Of a DNA stretch of 64,000 nt, positions 43,726 to 54,932 are shown piece after piece. Numbering within the stretch: position 1 is the first letter of the stretch; each line of letters starts with the position of its first letter. Source of the stretch: Azoarcus indigens (GTDB taxonomy: Bacteria; Pseudomonadota; Gammaproteobacteria; Burkholderiales; Rhodocyclaceae); contig NZ_SNVV01000004.1 in the NCBI RefSeq assembly GCF_004361735.1, forward strand, positions 186,001 to 250,000. The letters are read 5' to 3'. The translations under genes were made by a program, and so were the position numbers. Under the pieces are notes generated by a model, which was not told the DNA's origin, ran no database searches, and was given only the letters and a program-made list of their open reading frames with translations.

Positions 43726-44553
43726 TCAGGCGGCGCGGTGGAGCAGGACTTCGATGACGAAGCGGCTGCCGACGTAGGCCAGCATCAAGGCGATGAAGCC
43801 GGCGAGCGTCCATCGCAGCGCCACCCGGCCCCGCCAACCCCAGACCCTGCGGCCGAAAAGCAGGGCGCCGAACAGGAGCCAGGAGATGATGGCGAACACC
43901 GTCTTGTGGTCCACCCGGAAGGCGGTGCCGAACAGGCTTTCGGAGAACACGACGCCTGAGGCCAGCGTCAGCGTCAGTAATACGAAAGCGATGCTGATCA
44001 GGCGGAACAGCAGCGCTTCCATTGTCAGCAGCGGGGGCAGGTTGACCAAGGTGCGGGTGAGTCGAGCGTTATGCAGCCGGCGCTCGGCGACCGCCATCAA
44101 CATTGCGTGCAGGGCCGCCAGCGTGAACAGGCTGTAGGCCAGCATGGCGACGATGAAGTGAGCACGGAAGGCCGGTGAGCCGGCATTGGCCAGGATGTGC
44201 TGCCCGGGGAAAAAGGCGGGGATCAGGCTGGCGACAGCGCCCGCCGGCATTGCCAGCGCGTGCAGTCCCTCGAGCCGGGTGTACAGCGTTTCCACCCAGT
44301 AGAAGCAGATGGCCAGCCACACCATCAGTGAGATGGCGACTCCAAAGCCAAAGCGCATCTCCTGCCCGGGGAACAGGGCTTCGTGCAATGCCAGCCCATG
44401 CGCCAGTAGTGCCACGAGCAGGACGAGACGTTCCCGGGACGACATGCCTTGTCGCAACTCTGCTTTCTGCCGCAGCACGCAACTGCGCCAGAACCAGGCG
44501 CACAGGCCTGCGTAAAGCGAGGCAGGGAGGAGATGAAGTAGAATCGGGGGCAT
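43726..44553 (-). CDS. CcsA/YpjD-like cytochrome c assembly membrane protein
   Basis: I chose ATG 44553 (MPPILLHLLPASLYAGLCAW, 275 residues) because the homologous layout starts with a hydrophobic segment. An in-frame ATG at 44598 would add 15 polar residues and lie only 2 bases from the ffh start. Eight hydrophobic segments are seen, with the tryptophan/histidine-rich AHFIVAMLAYSLFTLAALHA and FRVDHKTVFAIISWLLFGALL blocks typical of the CcmC/CcsA heme-handling family. E. coli YpjD is also next to ffh. Its heme role in this branch is inferred. Confidence 0.88.
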   Translation of the reverse strand: MPPILLHLLPASLYAGLCAWFWRSCVLRQKAELRQGMSSRERLVLLVALLAHGLALHEALFPGQEMRFGFGVAISLMVWLAICFYWVETLYTRLEGLHALAMPAGAVASLIPAFFPGQHILANAGSPAFRAHFIVAMLAYSLFTLAALHAMLMAVAERRLHNARLTRTLVNLPPLLTMEALLFRLISIAFVLLTLTLASGVVFSESLFGTAFRVDHKTVFAIISWLLFGALLFGRRVWGWRGRVALRWTLAGFIALMLAYVGSRFVIEVLLHRAA

Positions 44554-44600
44554 AGATTCCAGCAGTTTACTCCAAGTCATCCAGGCCGAAGGTTCCATAC

Positions 44601-45959
44601 ATGCTAGATAATCTCACCCAGCGCCTGTCCAAGGTCGTCAAGACCCTGCGCGGGCAGGCCCGCCTGACCGAGGACAACATCCAGGAGGCGATGCGGGAGG
44701 TCCGCATGGCGCTGCTGGAAGCCGACGTCGCCCTGCCGGTGGTGAAGGACTTCATCGCCAAGGTCCGGGAAAAGGCGGTGGGGCAGGAGGTGGTCGGTTC
44801 GCTGACACCGGGCCAGGCGTTGGTGGGTGTCGTCCATGACGAACTGAAACTGCTGATGGGGGGCACCCATCAAGGGCTGGATCTGGCGGCCCAGCCGCCG
44901 GCCGTGATCCTGATGGCCGGTTTGCAGGGCGCGGGCAAGACTACCACCACCGGCAAGCTGGCCAAGCTCCTCAAGGAGCAGATGAAGAAAAAAGTGCTGG
45001 TGGTGTCGGCGGACGTCTATCGTCCCGCGGCCATCGAGCAGTTGAAGACGGTTGCGGCTCAGGCCGGCGTCGACTTCTTCCCTTCCACTGCTGCGCAGAA
45101 GCCGGTGGATATCGCACATTCGGCGCTCGACTACGCGCGCAAGCACCACATGGATGTGCTGCTGGTTGATACCGCCGGCCGGCTGGCGGTGGACGAAGCC
45201 ATGATGGCGGAAATCACGGCGCTGCATGCGGCGGTGAATCCGGTGGAAACGCTGTTCGTGGTGGACGCCATGCTGGGGCAGGACGCGGTGAATACCGCCC
45301 GTGCCTTCAATGAAGCCCTGCCGTTGACCGGCGTGGTACTGACCAAGCTGGATGGCGACTCCCGTGGTGGGGCGGCGTTGTCCGTGCGGCATGTGACCGG
45401 CAAGCCGCTGAAATTTGCCGGCGTCGGCGAGAAGCTCAGCGGACTGGAGCCTTTCCATCCGGACCGCATGGCCAGCCGCATTCTCGGCATGGGCGATATC
45501 CTTGGCCTGGTCGAGGAAGCACGGCGCGGCGTCGATGAAGAGAAGGCCAAGGCCTTCGCTCAGAAGCTCAAGACGGGCAAGGGCTTTGACCTCAACGACT
45601 TCAAGGAGCAGATCGCCCAGATGCGCAAGATGGGCGGCCTTTCGTCCATGCTCGACAAGCTGCCTGCGCAGTTCGCCCAAGCAGCCGGACAGTTGCAGGG
45701 CGGCGTTGAGGAGAAGGCGATAGGCCGCATCGAGGGCATCATCAATTCCATGACGCCGCTGGAGCGGACCAAGCCCGAACTGCTCAAGGCCAGCCGGAAG
45801 CGGCGCATCGCTGCGGGCGCTGGGGTGACAGTGCAGGAAGTGAACCGGCTGCTGAACCAGTTCGAGCAGACGCAGAAGGTCATGAAGCAGTTCTCCAAGG
45901 GCGGCATGCAGAAGCTGATGCGCGGCATGAAGGGCATGCTGCCGGGGATGCCGCGCTAA
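44601..45959 (+). CDS. ffh: Signal recognition particle GTPase Ffh
   Basis: A 452-residue protein with the standard N-G-M layout. N domain: MLDNLTQRLSKVVKTLRGQA. G domain: LMAGLQGAGKTTTTGKLAKL (G1), DTAGRLAVDEAMM (G3), TKLDGDSRGGAALS (G4). M domain from about residue 300: GDILGLVEEARR, then SMTPLERTKPELLKASRKRR and the Met/Gly-rich end GMQKLMRGMKGMLPGMPR that binds signal peptides and 4.5S RNA. It directs membrane proteins to FtsY. The gene is divergent from the ccsA-like gene with only 47 bases between, so the promoters lie inside that gap. Confidence 0.98.
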   Translation: MLDNLTQRLSKVVKTLRGQARLTEDNIQEAMREVRMALLEADVALPVVKDFIAKVREKAVGQEVVGSLTPGQALVGVVHDELKLLMGGTHQGLDLAAQPPAVILMAGLQGAGKTTTTGKLAKLLKEQMKKKVLVVSADVYRPAAIEQLKTVAAQAGVDFFPSTAAQKPVDIAHSALDYARKHHMDVLLVDTAGRLAVDEAMMAEITALHAAVNPVETLFVVDAMLGQDAVNTARAFNEALPLTGVVLTKLDGDSRGGAALSVRHVTGKPLKFAGVGEKLSGLEPFHPDRMASRILGMGDILGLVEEARRGVDEEKAKAFAQKLKTGKGFDLNDFKEQIAQMRKMGGLSSMLDKLPAQFAQAAGQLQGGVEEKAIGRIEGIINSMTPLERTKPELLKASRKRRIAAGAGVTVQEVNRLLNQFEQTQKVMKQFSKGGMQKLMRGMKGMLPGMPR

Positions 45960-45962
45960 GCG

Positions 45963-46742
45963 ATGCGCGACATCCTGCTCGCTTTCGGTCGGGCGCTGCG
46001 CAGTCTGGCGCGGCGTGACATCTTCTGGCATCTGGTGTGGCCGGGCATCGCTGCGGCGCTGGTGTGGCTGGTGATCGCGATCTTCTCGTGGACCGCGCTG
46101 GTCGCGGCAGTCATGGGCTGGATCGAGGGCTGGGCGCTGATCGGTGGCTGGCTGAACGGCTCGGAGGTGTTCGCGGCAGTCACGCTGATCATGGTGAAGA
46201 TCACGATCGCGCTGGCCTTCGTGCCGCTGGTGTACCTCACGGCAGCATTGCTGGTTGCGGCGATTGCCTTGCCGATGATGCTGGAGAGGGTGGCGAAGCG
46301 AGACTACATCGATCTTGAACTGCGCCGGGGCGGGAGTAATCTCGGGAGTGCTTGGAATGCGGTGCTGGCCTCCGCGCTTTTCCTGGCTGGCTTGTTGATT
46401 TCCCTGCCGTTCTGGCTGATTCCCGGCGTGGGCCTGCTTGCCTCGGTATTGCTCACCGGCTGGCTGAACCAGCGCGCCTTTGGCTACGACGCGTTGATGC
46501 TGCATGCAGACGGGGAGGAAATGCGGCGCCTGCGTACGACGCAGCGCATGCCCATGCTGGTGCTGGGCGGCTGTTGCGCCCTGCTGGCCTACATTCCGGT
46601 GGTGAACCTTGTGGCGCCGGCGTTTTCTGGTCTGGCTTTCGTTCATTTGATGCTGGAGACGCTGAGGCGGGAGCGCCTGCGCAACGGCGTCACGCTGCTG
46701 GATCCCGAGCCTGACATTTCCACGCTTCCGGAGCGCTTGTAA
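45963..46742 (+). CDS. EI24 domain membrane protein (CysZ-like)
   Basis: A 259-residue protein that begins MRDILLAFGRALRSLARRD. It has four to five hydrophobic segments (HLVWPGIAAALVWLVIAIFS, IALAFVPLVYLTAALLVAAI, ASALFLAGLLISLPFWLIPG and a late MPMLVLGGCCALLAYIPVVN). The 'NPVxxP'-like AYIPVVNLVAPAFSGLAF block and GWLNQRAFGYDAL fit the EI24 family, which includes CysZ. Sulphate transport is not assured, as this branch is not next to cys genes. It lies 3 bases after ffh and overlaps the next start by one base (TAATG). Confidence 0.85.
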   Translation: MRDILLAFGRALRSLARRDIFWHLVWPGIAAALVWLVIAIFSWTALVAAVMGWIEGWALIGGWLNGSEVFAAVTLIMVKITIALAFVPLVYLTAALLVAAIALPMMLERVAKRDYIDLELRRGGSNLGSAWNAVLASALFLAGLLISLPFWLIPGVGLLASVLLTGWLNQRAFGYDALMLHADGEEMRRLRTTQRMPMLVLGGCCALLAYIPVVNLVAPAFSGLAFVHLMLETLRRERLRNGVTLLDPEPDISTLPERL

Positions 46743-47491
46743 TGAATTTTGGTGCCTTGATCATCGGTGACGAGATCCTGTCCGGCCGGCGCAGCGACAA
46801 ACATCTCACCAGACTGATCGAACTGCTGGGCGTGCGCGGGCTCAAGCTCTCCTGGGCGCGCTACGCAGGCGACGATGGGCCGCGTTTGGTCGAGACCCTG
46901 CGGCAGACCTTTGCCACCGGCGACATCGTCTTCAGCTTCGGCGGTATCGGCGCCACGCCCGACGACCGCACCCGCCAATCGGCTGCCGAGGCGCTGGGGC
47001 TGGAGCTGGCACTTCATCCTGAGGCGGAAGCGGAAATCCGTGCCCGCTTTGGTGACGAGGTGACGCCGGAGCGCCTGCAGATGGGCGTCTACCCAGTGGG
47101 CAGCGAGATCATCCCGAACGGCTACAACAGGATTCCTGGTTTTTCCATCCGTCAGCATCACTTCGTGCCCGGCTTCCCGGTCATGGCCTGGCAGATGGTC
47201 GAGTGGGTGCTGGATTCCCGCTACGCTCATCTGCACCACGCCGAAGACTACGTGGAGGCGGCAGTCACCGTATGGGATGCCTACGAGGGGCAGCTCATCC
47301 CGTTGATGCGCGAGTTGACGGAGGCCTTTCCAGAAGCAACGCTCTTCAGTCTGCCCACCATTGCTGGCGACGGCGAACGCCGCTCCCTCGAACTCGGCAT
47401 GAAAGGGCGGGCGCACGATGTCGAGGCCGCCATGCTCAGGCTGAAGGCCGGCGTGGCCGCACAGGGCTATGTTTGGGAAGACAAGGTTTAG
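46742..47491 (+). CDS. MoCF-domain (CinA N-terminal-like) molybdopterin-binding protein
   Basis: A 249-residue protein that starts MNFGALIIGDEILSGRRSD, the 'IGDELLxG' start of the MoaB/Mog/CinA fold. It has FSFGGIGATPDDRTRQSAA, the GGxGxTxDD ligand-binding turn. It ends in a family-specific C-terminal part (FSLPTIAGDGERRSLELGMK). It lacks the C-terminal nicotinamide-nucleotide amidase domain of full CinA. The exact role is unknown. It is in the ffh-EI24-MoCF-YgjP-gloA run and overlaps the next gene by 23 bases. Confidence 0.88.
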   Translation: MNFGALIIGDEILSGRRSDKHLTRLIELLGVRGLKLSWARYAGDDGPRLVETLRQTFATGDIVFSFGGIGATPDDRTRQSAAEALGLELALHPEAEAEIRARFGDEVTPERLQMGVYPVGSEIIPNGYNRIPGFSIRQHHFVPGFPVMAWQMVEWVLDSRYAHLHHAEDYVEAAVTVWDAYEGQLIPLMRELTEAFPEATLFSLPTIAGDGERRSLELGMKGRAHDVEAAMLRLKAGVAAQGYVWEDKV

Positions 47492-48269
47492 TCCGCCAAG
47501 GCTGAGGCAGGCCGCTCGCCAGCCGAGCGAAACCCCCTGTCGCCTGGTGCTGGAGGGCAGGGAGGTGGTGCTGACCCTGCGTCGTTCCGCCCGCCGTTCC
47601 CTGGCGCTGCAGATCGATCATCGCGGGCCGCGGGTCTCCGTGCCTTACGGGCTGGCTCAGAGCGAGGTCGAGCGCTTCGTGCGCAGCCACACCCGCTGGC
47701 TGCTCGACAAGCTGGATGAGCGCAGCGAGCGCCCGCTTCCCGAACCCATGTCCTTGCGGGATGGTGCGGAGTTCCCGCTGCTGGGTGAGGGCGTCCGCCT
47801 GCGCATCGGGCCGGCATCACCGCGGCAGGTCCGCTGGAGATTGGGGACCGATGGCCGCGAAGAGCTGTGGTTGCCCGCCAGCGCTGTGCTGGACAGAACC
47901 CTGGTGAAAGCGCTGCGGGCAAGGGCGCTGGCCTGGTTCGGCGGCCGGGTGGAGGAGTTCTGCTTCCGACTGAACCAGGAAGTGCCGGCGGTACGCCTGA
48001 CCAGTGCGAATACCCGATGGGGAAGCTGCAGCCGCAGCAGTGGTATCCGCCTCCACTGGCGTTTGATCCATCTGCCGCCGGCGTTATCCGACTATGTGGT
48101 GGCTCACGAGGTTGCCCACCTGGAAGAAATGAATCATTCGCCGCGTTTCTGGGCGGTTGTCGAGTCGCTTTACCCGGATTGGCGGGCGGCCCGGCAGGCG
48201 CTGAGAAAAGCGGCGGAGACTTTGCCGCTTATCGGCGGCGAGCCCGACCCCACTCCACAAGAGGACTGA
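47469..48269 (+). CDS. YgjP-like M48-type metallopeptidase domain protein
   Basis: A 266-residue protein, starting 23 bases inside the previous gene. The N-terminal part is basic with LTLRRSARRSLALQIDHRGP and VSVPYGLAQSEVERFV. The C-terminal part has RLTSANTRWGSCSRSS, then HWRLIHLPPALSDYVVAHEV and the zinc site HEVAHLEEMNHSPRFW (HExxH plus distant His). These are the marks of the YgjP/DUF45 family of predicted zinc proteases. The substrate is not known. It lies 3 bases before gloA. Confidence 0.9.
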   Translation: MFGKTRFSPPRLRQAARQPSETPCRLVLEGREVVLTLRRSARRSLALQIDHRGPRVSVPYGLAQSEVERFVRSHTRWLLDKLDERSERPLPEPMSLRDGAEFPLLGEGVRLRIGPASPRQVRWRLGTDGREELWLPASAVLDRTLVKALRARALAWFGGRVEEFCFRLNQEVPAVRLTSANTRWGSCSRSSGIRLHWRLIHLPPALSDYVVAHEVAHLEEMNHSPRFWAVVESLYPDWRAARQALRKAAETLPLIGGEPDPTPQED

Positions 48270-48272
48270 ACC

Positions 48273-48662
48273 ATGCGACTGCTTCACACCATGCTGCGCG
48301 TTGGCGATCTCGACCGCTCACTGAGTTTCTACACCGAGGTGCTGGGCATGCGCCTGCTGCGCCGGCAGGACTACCCGGACGGCAAATTCACCCTGGCATT
48401 CGTCGGCTATCAGGATGAAGCCGAGGGCGCGGTGATCGAGTTGACCCACAACTGGGATACCGACAAGTACGAACTGGGCAACGCCTACGGCCACATCGCG
48501 CTGGAGGTGCCGGATGCCCGGAAGGCCTGTGATGAGATCCGTAACCGAGGTGGCAAGGTGGTGCGGGAGGCTGGGCCGATGAAGCATGGCACCACGGTGA
48601 TTGCTTTCGTCGAGGACCCGGACGGCTACAAGGTGGAGTTGATCGAGCAGCGGCCCGCCTGA
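48273..48662 (+). CDS. gloA: Lactoylglutathione lyase (glyoxalase I)
   Basis: A 129-residue protein of the vicinal oxygen chelate fold. Two beta-alpha-beta modules contain the metal ligands: [20 protein letters not shown] (His5), [20 protein letters not shown] (Glu), [10 protein letters not shown] (His) and [12 protein letters not shown] (Glu). It converts the methylglyoxal-glutathione adduct to lactoylglutathione in the cytoplasm. The length matches the nickel-type bacterial enzymes. It is the last gene of its run and is followed by a strong two-way terminator. Confidence 0.97.
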   Translation: MRLLHTMLRVGDLDRSLSFYTEVLGMRLLRRQDYPDGKFTLAFVGYQDEAEGAVIELTHNWDTDKYELGNAYGHIALEVPDARKACDEIRNRGGKVVREAGPMKHGTTVIAFVEDPDGYKVELIEQRPA

Positions 48663-48711
48663 ACGGCGTGCTGATCGCCCCCTGTCTGGCTGCGGGCCGA
48701 AGTGAGGCTAA

Positions 48712-48752
48712 AAAAGAGAAACGCCGATCCAGCGGATCGGCGTTTCTCTTTT
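48712..48752. terminator. Strong bidirectional terminator between gloA and the tRNA
   Basis: A 19-base perfect stem (48712-48730 with 48734-48752) and a 3-base loop. On the plus strand it ends in CTCTTTT after gloA. On the minus strand it ends in a T-tract just after the tRNA 3' end. It should stop both transcripts. Confidence 0.9.
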
Positions 48753-48757
48753 GACAG

Positions 48758-48834
48758 TGGTGGGCCCTGCGGGACTCGAACCCGCAACCAAAGGATTATG
48801 AGTCCTCTGCTCTAACCGATTGAGCTAAAGGCCC
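48758..48834 (-). tRNA. tRNA with CAT anticodon, probably tRNA-Ile2 (lysidine type)
   Basis: A full cloverleaf of 77 bases on the minus strand: 7-base acceptor stem (GGGCCTT with AGGGCCC), D-arm GCTC/GAGC, anticodon stem GAGGA/TCCTT around CTCATAA (anticodon CAT), T-arm GCGGG TTCGAGT CCCGC, discriminator A and encoded CCA. CAT can mean elongator Met or Ile2, where TilS changes C34 to lysidine. The site next to rpoD matches the place of E. coli ileX, and the stem sequence is closer to ileX than to metT, so Ile2 is preferred. A 6-base hairpin (48846-48863) lies between it and rpoD. Confidence 0.9.
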
Positions 48835-48871
48835 GGAAATCTGGCCGCCCGATGTTCCGGGCGACGGGCCT

Positions 48872-50857
<1,986 letters not shown>

Positions 50858-50904
50858 GGCACTCCTCAGTCAGGCCAGAAGAGAATGGGAAACAGGAAAT
50901 TATA

Positions 50905-52737
50905 CTATAAATCTGAGACTTTGCCTGCCGTGACGAGGTTCCGCTTCTCCATGAGCAGTTCCGCGAGGCGGTGGGCGAGTTGGCGGCTTTCGTCGGATGA
51001 GAGTCCGCCTTCGCGGATACGGCTCTCCAGTTGGGCGATTTCCCGCGTGACCGTGTCGGCATGCAGCTTGCGCAGGGTGTCCTCGAACAGGGTCTCGACG
51101 ACCGCTTCGTCGAACTCGGTTTCGACCTGCTCGCTGGCTACGCGGGCGAAGGTTTCGCTATGCGGGGTTTCGCGGAAGCGCTCGATGAGTGCTCCGAGTC
51201 CGCCGGCTGGAATCGGTTCCCCGAGGCTGACCAGGTCCACGATGGCAATCAGCGCACGGCCCTCGTCGTTATCGTTGGGCAGGAGGTCCACCGGCAGGCG
51301 TGCGGCCCAGTTAGGGTGCTGGAGTACAAGGCGGAGCAGCGTGCCGGACGTGGAGGGCGGCTTGCGCCGGCCCTGGGGCCTGGCATTGCGCTGCGGTGAG
51401 GGCGGGAAGAAGTCGTCACGTCGGCCGGACTTTCTCTCCTCTCGCTGGCGTGGCTGGTTCTGGCTTTGAAAGCCGAAGGCATGCTCGATTTCCTGCTGGC
51501 TCAGTTCGCTGGCTTCGGCGAGGCTTTTCACCAGTTGCAGGCGCAGCAGCGGCGCGGCGACGCGGGTGATCAGTGGGCGTGCTTCATGCACCAGCCGTGC
51601 GCGCCCTTCCGGAGTGTCCGGCGGGCAGCGCTGAATGAGTTCCTGCATGAGGAAACCGGTCAGCGGGAGCGCGGCTTTCGCGGCGCTGCGGAAAGCGTCG
51701 GCGCCTTCGGCGCGGACGAAGGAATCCGGGTCGTGCTCCGCCGGCAGGAAGAGGAAGGCCAGTGCCGAGTCGTCCCGAAGCGCTTCCAGCGAGTTCTCCA
51801 GCGCGCGCCATGCGGCGCGTCTGCCGGCGGCATCGCCGTCGAAGCAGAAGACGATGCGATCCGTCTGCCTCAGCAAGGTATTGATGTGGTGGGGCGTGGT
51901 CGCCGTACCCAAGGTGGCGACCGCGTTCTCGACTCCGTACTGCGCCAGTGCGACGACATCCATATAGCCCTCGACGACCAGCGCGAAGCCGTTGTCGCGG
52001 ATCGGCTTCTGGGCGAGGAACAGGCCGTACAGCTCCCGGCCCTTTTCGAACAGGGGCGTTTCCGGGGAGTTCAGATACTTTGGTTCGCCGCTGTCCAGCA
52101 CCCGCCCGCCGAAGGCGATGACCCTGCCGCGTCTGTCATGGATAGGGAAGATGATGCGGTTGCGGAAGCGGTCGTAGCGCCGGCCGGCGTCATTGTCGAT
52201 GACCAAGCCTGCATCGGAGAGCGACTTGCTCTGATAGTCCTTGAAGATCTGCTGCAGTGCCTGCCAGTTGTCAGGCGCAAAGCCGATGCCGAAGCGGGCG
52301 GCGATTTCGCCGCTGAGGCCGCGGCGTTTCAGGTAATCGATCGCAACCGGCGCGTGCTTCAACTGCTCGCGGTAGAAGCGCGATGCGGCGGCGGTGGCTT
52401 CCAGGAGTTGATCGTGGCCGTCGTCCTGATGCTGCGCCTGTTTGCCATCGTCCGGCACTTGCAGGCCGACCTGGCCGGCGAGTTCCTTGACGGCTTCGAC
52501 GAAGCCGAGGCCGCTGTACTCCATCAGGAAGCCGATCGCGCTGCCGTGCGCCCCGCAGCCGAAGCAGTGATAGAACTGCTTGCTCGGGCTGACCGAAAAG
52601 GAGGCGGACTTCTCCCCATGGAAGGGGCAACAGGCGAAGTAGTTCGCGCCGCCTTTCTTCAGGGGGAGGTAGCGTTCGATGACGTCGACGATGTCGACTC
52701 GGGCGAGGAGGTCCTGGACGAAGGACTGAGGAATCAT
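50905..52737 (-). CDS. dnaG: DNA primase
   Basis: A 610-residue protein. The N-terminal CHC2 zinc finger is seen in [20 protein letters not shown] and [10 protein letters not shown]. The TOPRIM catalytic core contains [20 protein letters not shown] (motif EGYMD) and [18 protein letters not shown]. The C-terminal helicase-binding region follows a low-complexity basic/proline linker ([15 protein letters not shown]). It makes RNA primers for DNA replication with DnaB. It lies between the attenuator-like terminator after rpsU and rpoD. Confidence 0.98.
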   Translation of the reverse strand: MIPQSFVQDLLARVDIVDVIERYLPLKKGGANYFACCPFHGEKSASFSVSPSKQFYHCFGCGAHGSAIGFLMEYSGLGFVEAVKELAGQVGLQVPDDGKQAQHQDDGHDQLLEATAAASRFYREQLKHAPVAIDYLKRRGLSGEIAARFGIGFAPDNWQALQQIFKDYQSKSLSDAGLVIDNDAGRRYDRFRNRIIFPIHDRRGRVIAFGGRVLDSGEPKYLNSPETPLFEKGRELYGLFLAQKPIRDNGFALVVEGYMDVVALAQYGVENAVATLGTATTPHHINTLLRQTDRIVFCFDGDAAGRRAAWRALENSLEALRDDSALAFLFLPAEHDPDSFVRAEGADAFRSAAKAALPLTGFLMQELIQRCPPDTPEGRARLVHEARPLITRVAAPLLRLQLVKSLAEASELSQQEIEHAFGFQSQNQPRQREERKSGRRDDFFPPSPQRNARPQGRRKPPSTSGTLLRLVLQHPNWAARLPVDLLPNDNDEGRALIAIVDLVSLGEPIPAGGLGALIERFRETPHSETFARVASEQVETEFDEAVVETLFEDTLRKLHADTVTREIAQLESRIREGGLSSDESRQLAHRLAELLMEKRNLVTAGKVSDL

Positions 52738-52753
52738 CGCGCAGAAAAACGCG

Positions 52754-52791
52754 GCGCCGGGCGGAACCCTTGGAGGGTTTCCGCCCGGCGC
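52754..52791 (-). terminator. Attenuator-like terminator between rpsU and dnaG
   Basis: A long stem (52754-52766 with 52779-52791, then four more pairs 52767-52770 with 52774-52777, one T bulged at 52778) followed on the minus strand by CGCGTTTTTC. It lies 28 bases after the rpsU stop and 16 bases before the dnaG start. In E. coli an internal terminator at the same place lowers dnaG relative to rpsU. Confidence 0.85.
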
Positions 52792-52819
52792 GCGAGCAAC
52801 CGGACTAGCCGGAAGAAAA

Positions 52820-53032
52820 TCAGTACAGCTTCGGCGGCAGCATCTGGCTGCGGAGGCGCTTGTGGTTGCGCTTCACTGCGGCAGCCAGCTTGCGCTTGCG
52901 CTCGGCGGTGGGCTTCTCGTAGAACTCGCGAGAGCGAAGCTCAGTCAGCACACCGGTCTTCTCGATGGTGCGCTTGAAGCGGCGGATCGCAACTTCAAAC
53001 GGCTCATTTTCCTTGACGCGAATACCCGGCAT
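52820..53032 (-). CDS. rpsU: 30S ribosomal protein S21
   Basis: A 70-residue, very basic protein: [20 protein letters not shown], then [20 protein letters not shown] and the C-terminal [15 protein letters not shown]. It is a full-length S21, needed for initiation through contact with the 3' end of 16S rRNA. It is the first gene of the rpsU-dnaG-rpoD operon, with a good sigma-70 promoter upstream and a terminator downstream that should make most transcripts monocistronic. Confidence 0.98.
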   Translation of the reverse strand: MPGIRVKENEPFEVAIRRFKRTIEKTGVLTELRSREFYEKPTAERKRKLAAAVKRNHKRLRSQMLPPKLY

Positions 53033-53071
53033 TGCTACTTCCTCGGATGTCTGGTGGACAGAAAGGTCGCG

Positions 53072-53100
53072 AATATAACCGCTCGCTCAGTCCGTGGCAA
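53072..53100 (-). promoter_or_regulatory. Sigma-70 promoter of rpsU
   Basis: On the minus strand TTGCCA (53100-53095) and TATATT (53077-53072) are 17 bases apart, each with five of six consensus bases. Transcription would start near 53065, about 33 bases before the rpsU ATG. Confidence 0.75.
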
Positions 53101-53167
53101 GCGCCGCTGGTCCCGAAGTCGCTGGCGGGTGGTTAGAATGTGCGCCCGAATCAACTGGATGGTCGCT

Positions 53168-54196
53168 ATGAAGGTGCTGGGCATCGAAACGTCTTGTGAT
53201 GAGACCGGCGTTGCGGTGTATGACACCGAGGCGGGGCTTCTCAGCCACCGTCTGCACTCGCAGATCGAACTGCATGCCGAGTACGGTGGCGTCGTGCCTG
53301 AACTGGCTTCGCGCGATCACATCCGTCGACTGCCGTTGCTGATTAGGCAGACGCTGGCCTCGGCAGCTCTTGAAGTCGGCGATATTGATGGTGTTGCTTA
53401 CACGGCGGGGCCGGGCCTGGCGGGGGCCTTGCTGGTGGGGGCCAGCGTGGCCGAATCCTTCGGCCTGGCGGCGGACATCCCCGTCTTGCCGGTGCACCAT
53501 CTCGAGGGGCATCTGCTGTCGCCGCTCCTCTCCGCGGATCCCCCGGCCTTTCCTTTCATCGCATTACTGGTTTCGGGCGGTCACACCCAGTTGATGCGGG
53601 TGGCGGGGGTGGGCGATTACACCCTCCTCGGTGAGTCGCTGGACGACGCCGCTGGCGAGGCCTTCGACAAGACGGCCAAGTTGCTCGGTCTGGGGTATCC
53701 CGGCGGTCCGCAATTGGCCCGCTTGGCGGAGCAGGGGCAGGCCGGACGGTTCCGCCTGCCGCGGCCCATGTTGCACTCGCATGATCTGGATTTCAGCTTC
53801 AGCGGGCTGAAGACGGCTGTGCTGAACGTGGTGTCTTCGGAGGCCTGGCAGCCCCGGGACGCGGCCGATCTGGCGGCCGATTTCCAGCAGGCGGTGGTGG
53901 AGGTCCTATGTGCCAAGGCGCTGGCGGCGATGAAGGCCGCTGGACTGAAAACCCTGGTGGTTGCAGGTGGCGTTGGTGCGAACCGGGCGCTGCGACTGCA
54001 GTTGGATGCGGCCACCGCTAAGCGCGGCTGGCGAGTGCATTACCCGGAGCCAGAATTGTGCACCGACAATGGTGCAATGATCGCCTTCGCTGGCGGGCTG
54101 CGTTTCGCCGCGGGAGAGCGGCCGGCTCAGGTGCCCGCCGTGCGGGTGAAGCCGCGCTGGCCGCTGATGGAGCTCAGGCCGCCGCAGGTGGCCTGA
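53168..54196 (+). CDS. tsaD: tRNA N6-threonylcarbamoyladenosine transferase subunit
   Basis: 342 residues from ATG 53168 ([20 protein letters not shown], the universal TsaD start). The metal site HHLEGH has H111 and H115. Other marks: [43 protein letters not shown] and [12 protein letters not shown]. It transfers the threonylcarbamoyl group to A37 of ANN-decoding tRNAs together with TsaB, TsaE and TsaC. It is divergent from rpsU, the usual betaproteobacterial and gammaproteobacterial arrangement, and convergent with plsY. Confidence 0.98.
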   Translation: MKVLGIETSCDETGVAVYDTEAGLLSHRLHSQIELHAEYGGVVPELASRDHIRRLPLLIRQTLASAALEVGDIDGVAYTAGPGLAGALLVGASVAESFGLAADIPVLPVHHLEGHLLSPLLSADPPAFPFIALLVSGGHTQLMRVAGVGDYTLLGESLDDAAGEAFDKTAKLLGLGYPGGPQLARLAEQGQAGRFRLPRPMLHSHDLDFSFSGLKTAVLNVVSSEAWQPRDAADLAADFQQAVVEVLCAKALAAMKAAGLKTLVVAGGVGANRALRLQLDAATAKRGWRVHYPEPELCTDNGAMIAFAGGLRFAAGERPAQVPAVRVKPRWPLMELRPPQVA

Positions 54197-54227
54197 GCTG
54201 TTATTTATTGGCCGGCCTCTACCTCTT

Positions 54228-54827
54228 TTACCCTTTCTTGGCGCCTATCCGGCTCTCGGTGCCGGCCATCAGGCGCCTGATGTTTGCGCTGTGGCGCCAC
54301 AGCAGGACTGCGCTCATTGCCAGCACGGCCAGGCTTGCAGCCTGGGGGCCTAACACCAGCAGCGCCGCCAGGGGGGCGGCGACGGCCGCTGCAACTGCGG
54401 CCGCAGAAGAATAGCGGCTGAAATAGGCGGTCGCGATCCAGATTGCCAGGCAGGCGAGCGCAATGCGGTAATCCAGCGCGGCGAGCACCCCCAGGGCGGT
54501 AGCAACCCCCTTGCCGCCATTGAAGCGCAGGAAGATGGTGAACACATGGCCGAGGAAGGCGGCAAAGCCGGCGAGGGCGCACCAGGTGAGATCGAAGCCG
54601 AGCGCGCCGGCAATCCAGACTGCCAGCCAGCCCTTGATGCAATCTCCCAGCAATGTCAGCGCGGCGGCCTTCTTGTTTCCGCTGCGTAATACGTTGGTTG
54701 CGCCGGGGTTGCCGGAGCCATAGTGACGTGGATCTTCCAGGCCGAGCAGGCGGCTGCTGACGATGGCGAAAGGAATGGAGCCGAGCAGATAGGCGCCTAT
54801 CAGTAGCAGAAGGTGTTCCAGGGGCAT
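54228..54827 (-). CDS. plsY: Acyl-phosphate glycerol-3-phosphate acyltransferase
   Basis: A 199-residue inner membrane protein with five hydrophobic segments. The three PlsY motifs are seen: [40 protein letters not shown] and [20 protein letters not shown]. It makes lysophosphatidic acid from acyl phosphate and glycerol 3-phosphate, the first step of phospholipid synthesis. It lies beside tsaD and divergent from folB, as in many proteobacteria. Confidence 0.98.
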   Translation of the reverse strand: MPLEHLLLLIGAYLLGSIPFAIVSSRLLGLEDPRHYGSGNPGATNVLRSGNKKAAALTLLGDCIKGWLAVWIAGALGFDLTWCALAGFAAFLGHVFTIFLRFNGGKGVATALGVLAALDYRIALACLAIWIATAYFSRYSSAAAVAAAVAAPLAALLVLGPQAASLAVLAMSAVLLWRHSANIRRLMAGTESRIGAKKG

Positions 54828-54932
54828 TGTTTCTCCAGATTGCGCAACCGGGGCGCTGGCCAGATCAGGGTGTTTGGAGGCGCTACAGCAACGGCCAAGC
54901 TAAAATCGCGGCGATTCTAATCGGGAACGAGC

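Noticed and set aside
48758-48834. Integration site for a mobile element at the tRNA
   Set aside because: No integrase, no repeated tRNA 3' end and no accessory genes next to it.
53041-53070. LexA box upstream of rpsU (CTGT...ACA on the minus strand)
   Set aside because: The spacer is 7 instead of 8 bases and the last base differs from CTGT-N8-ACAG.
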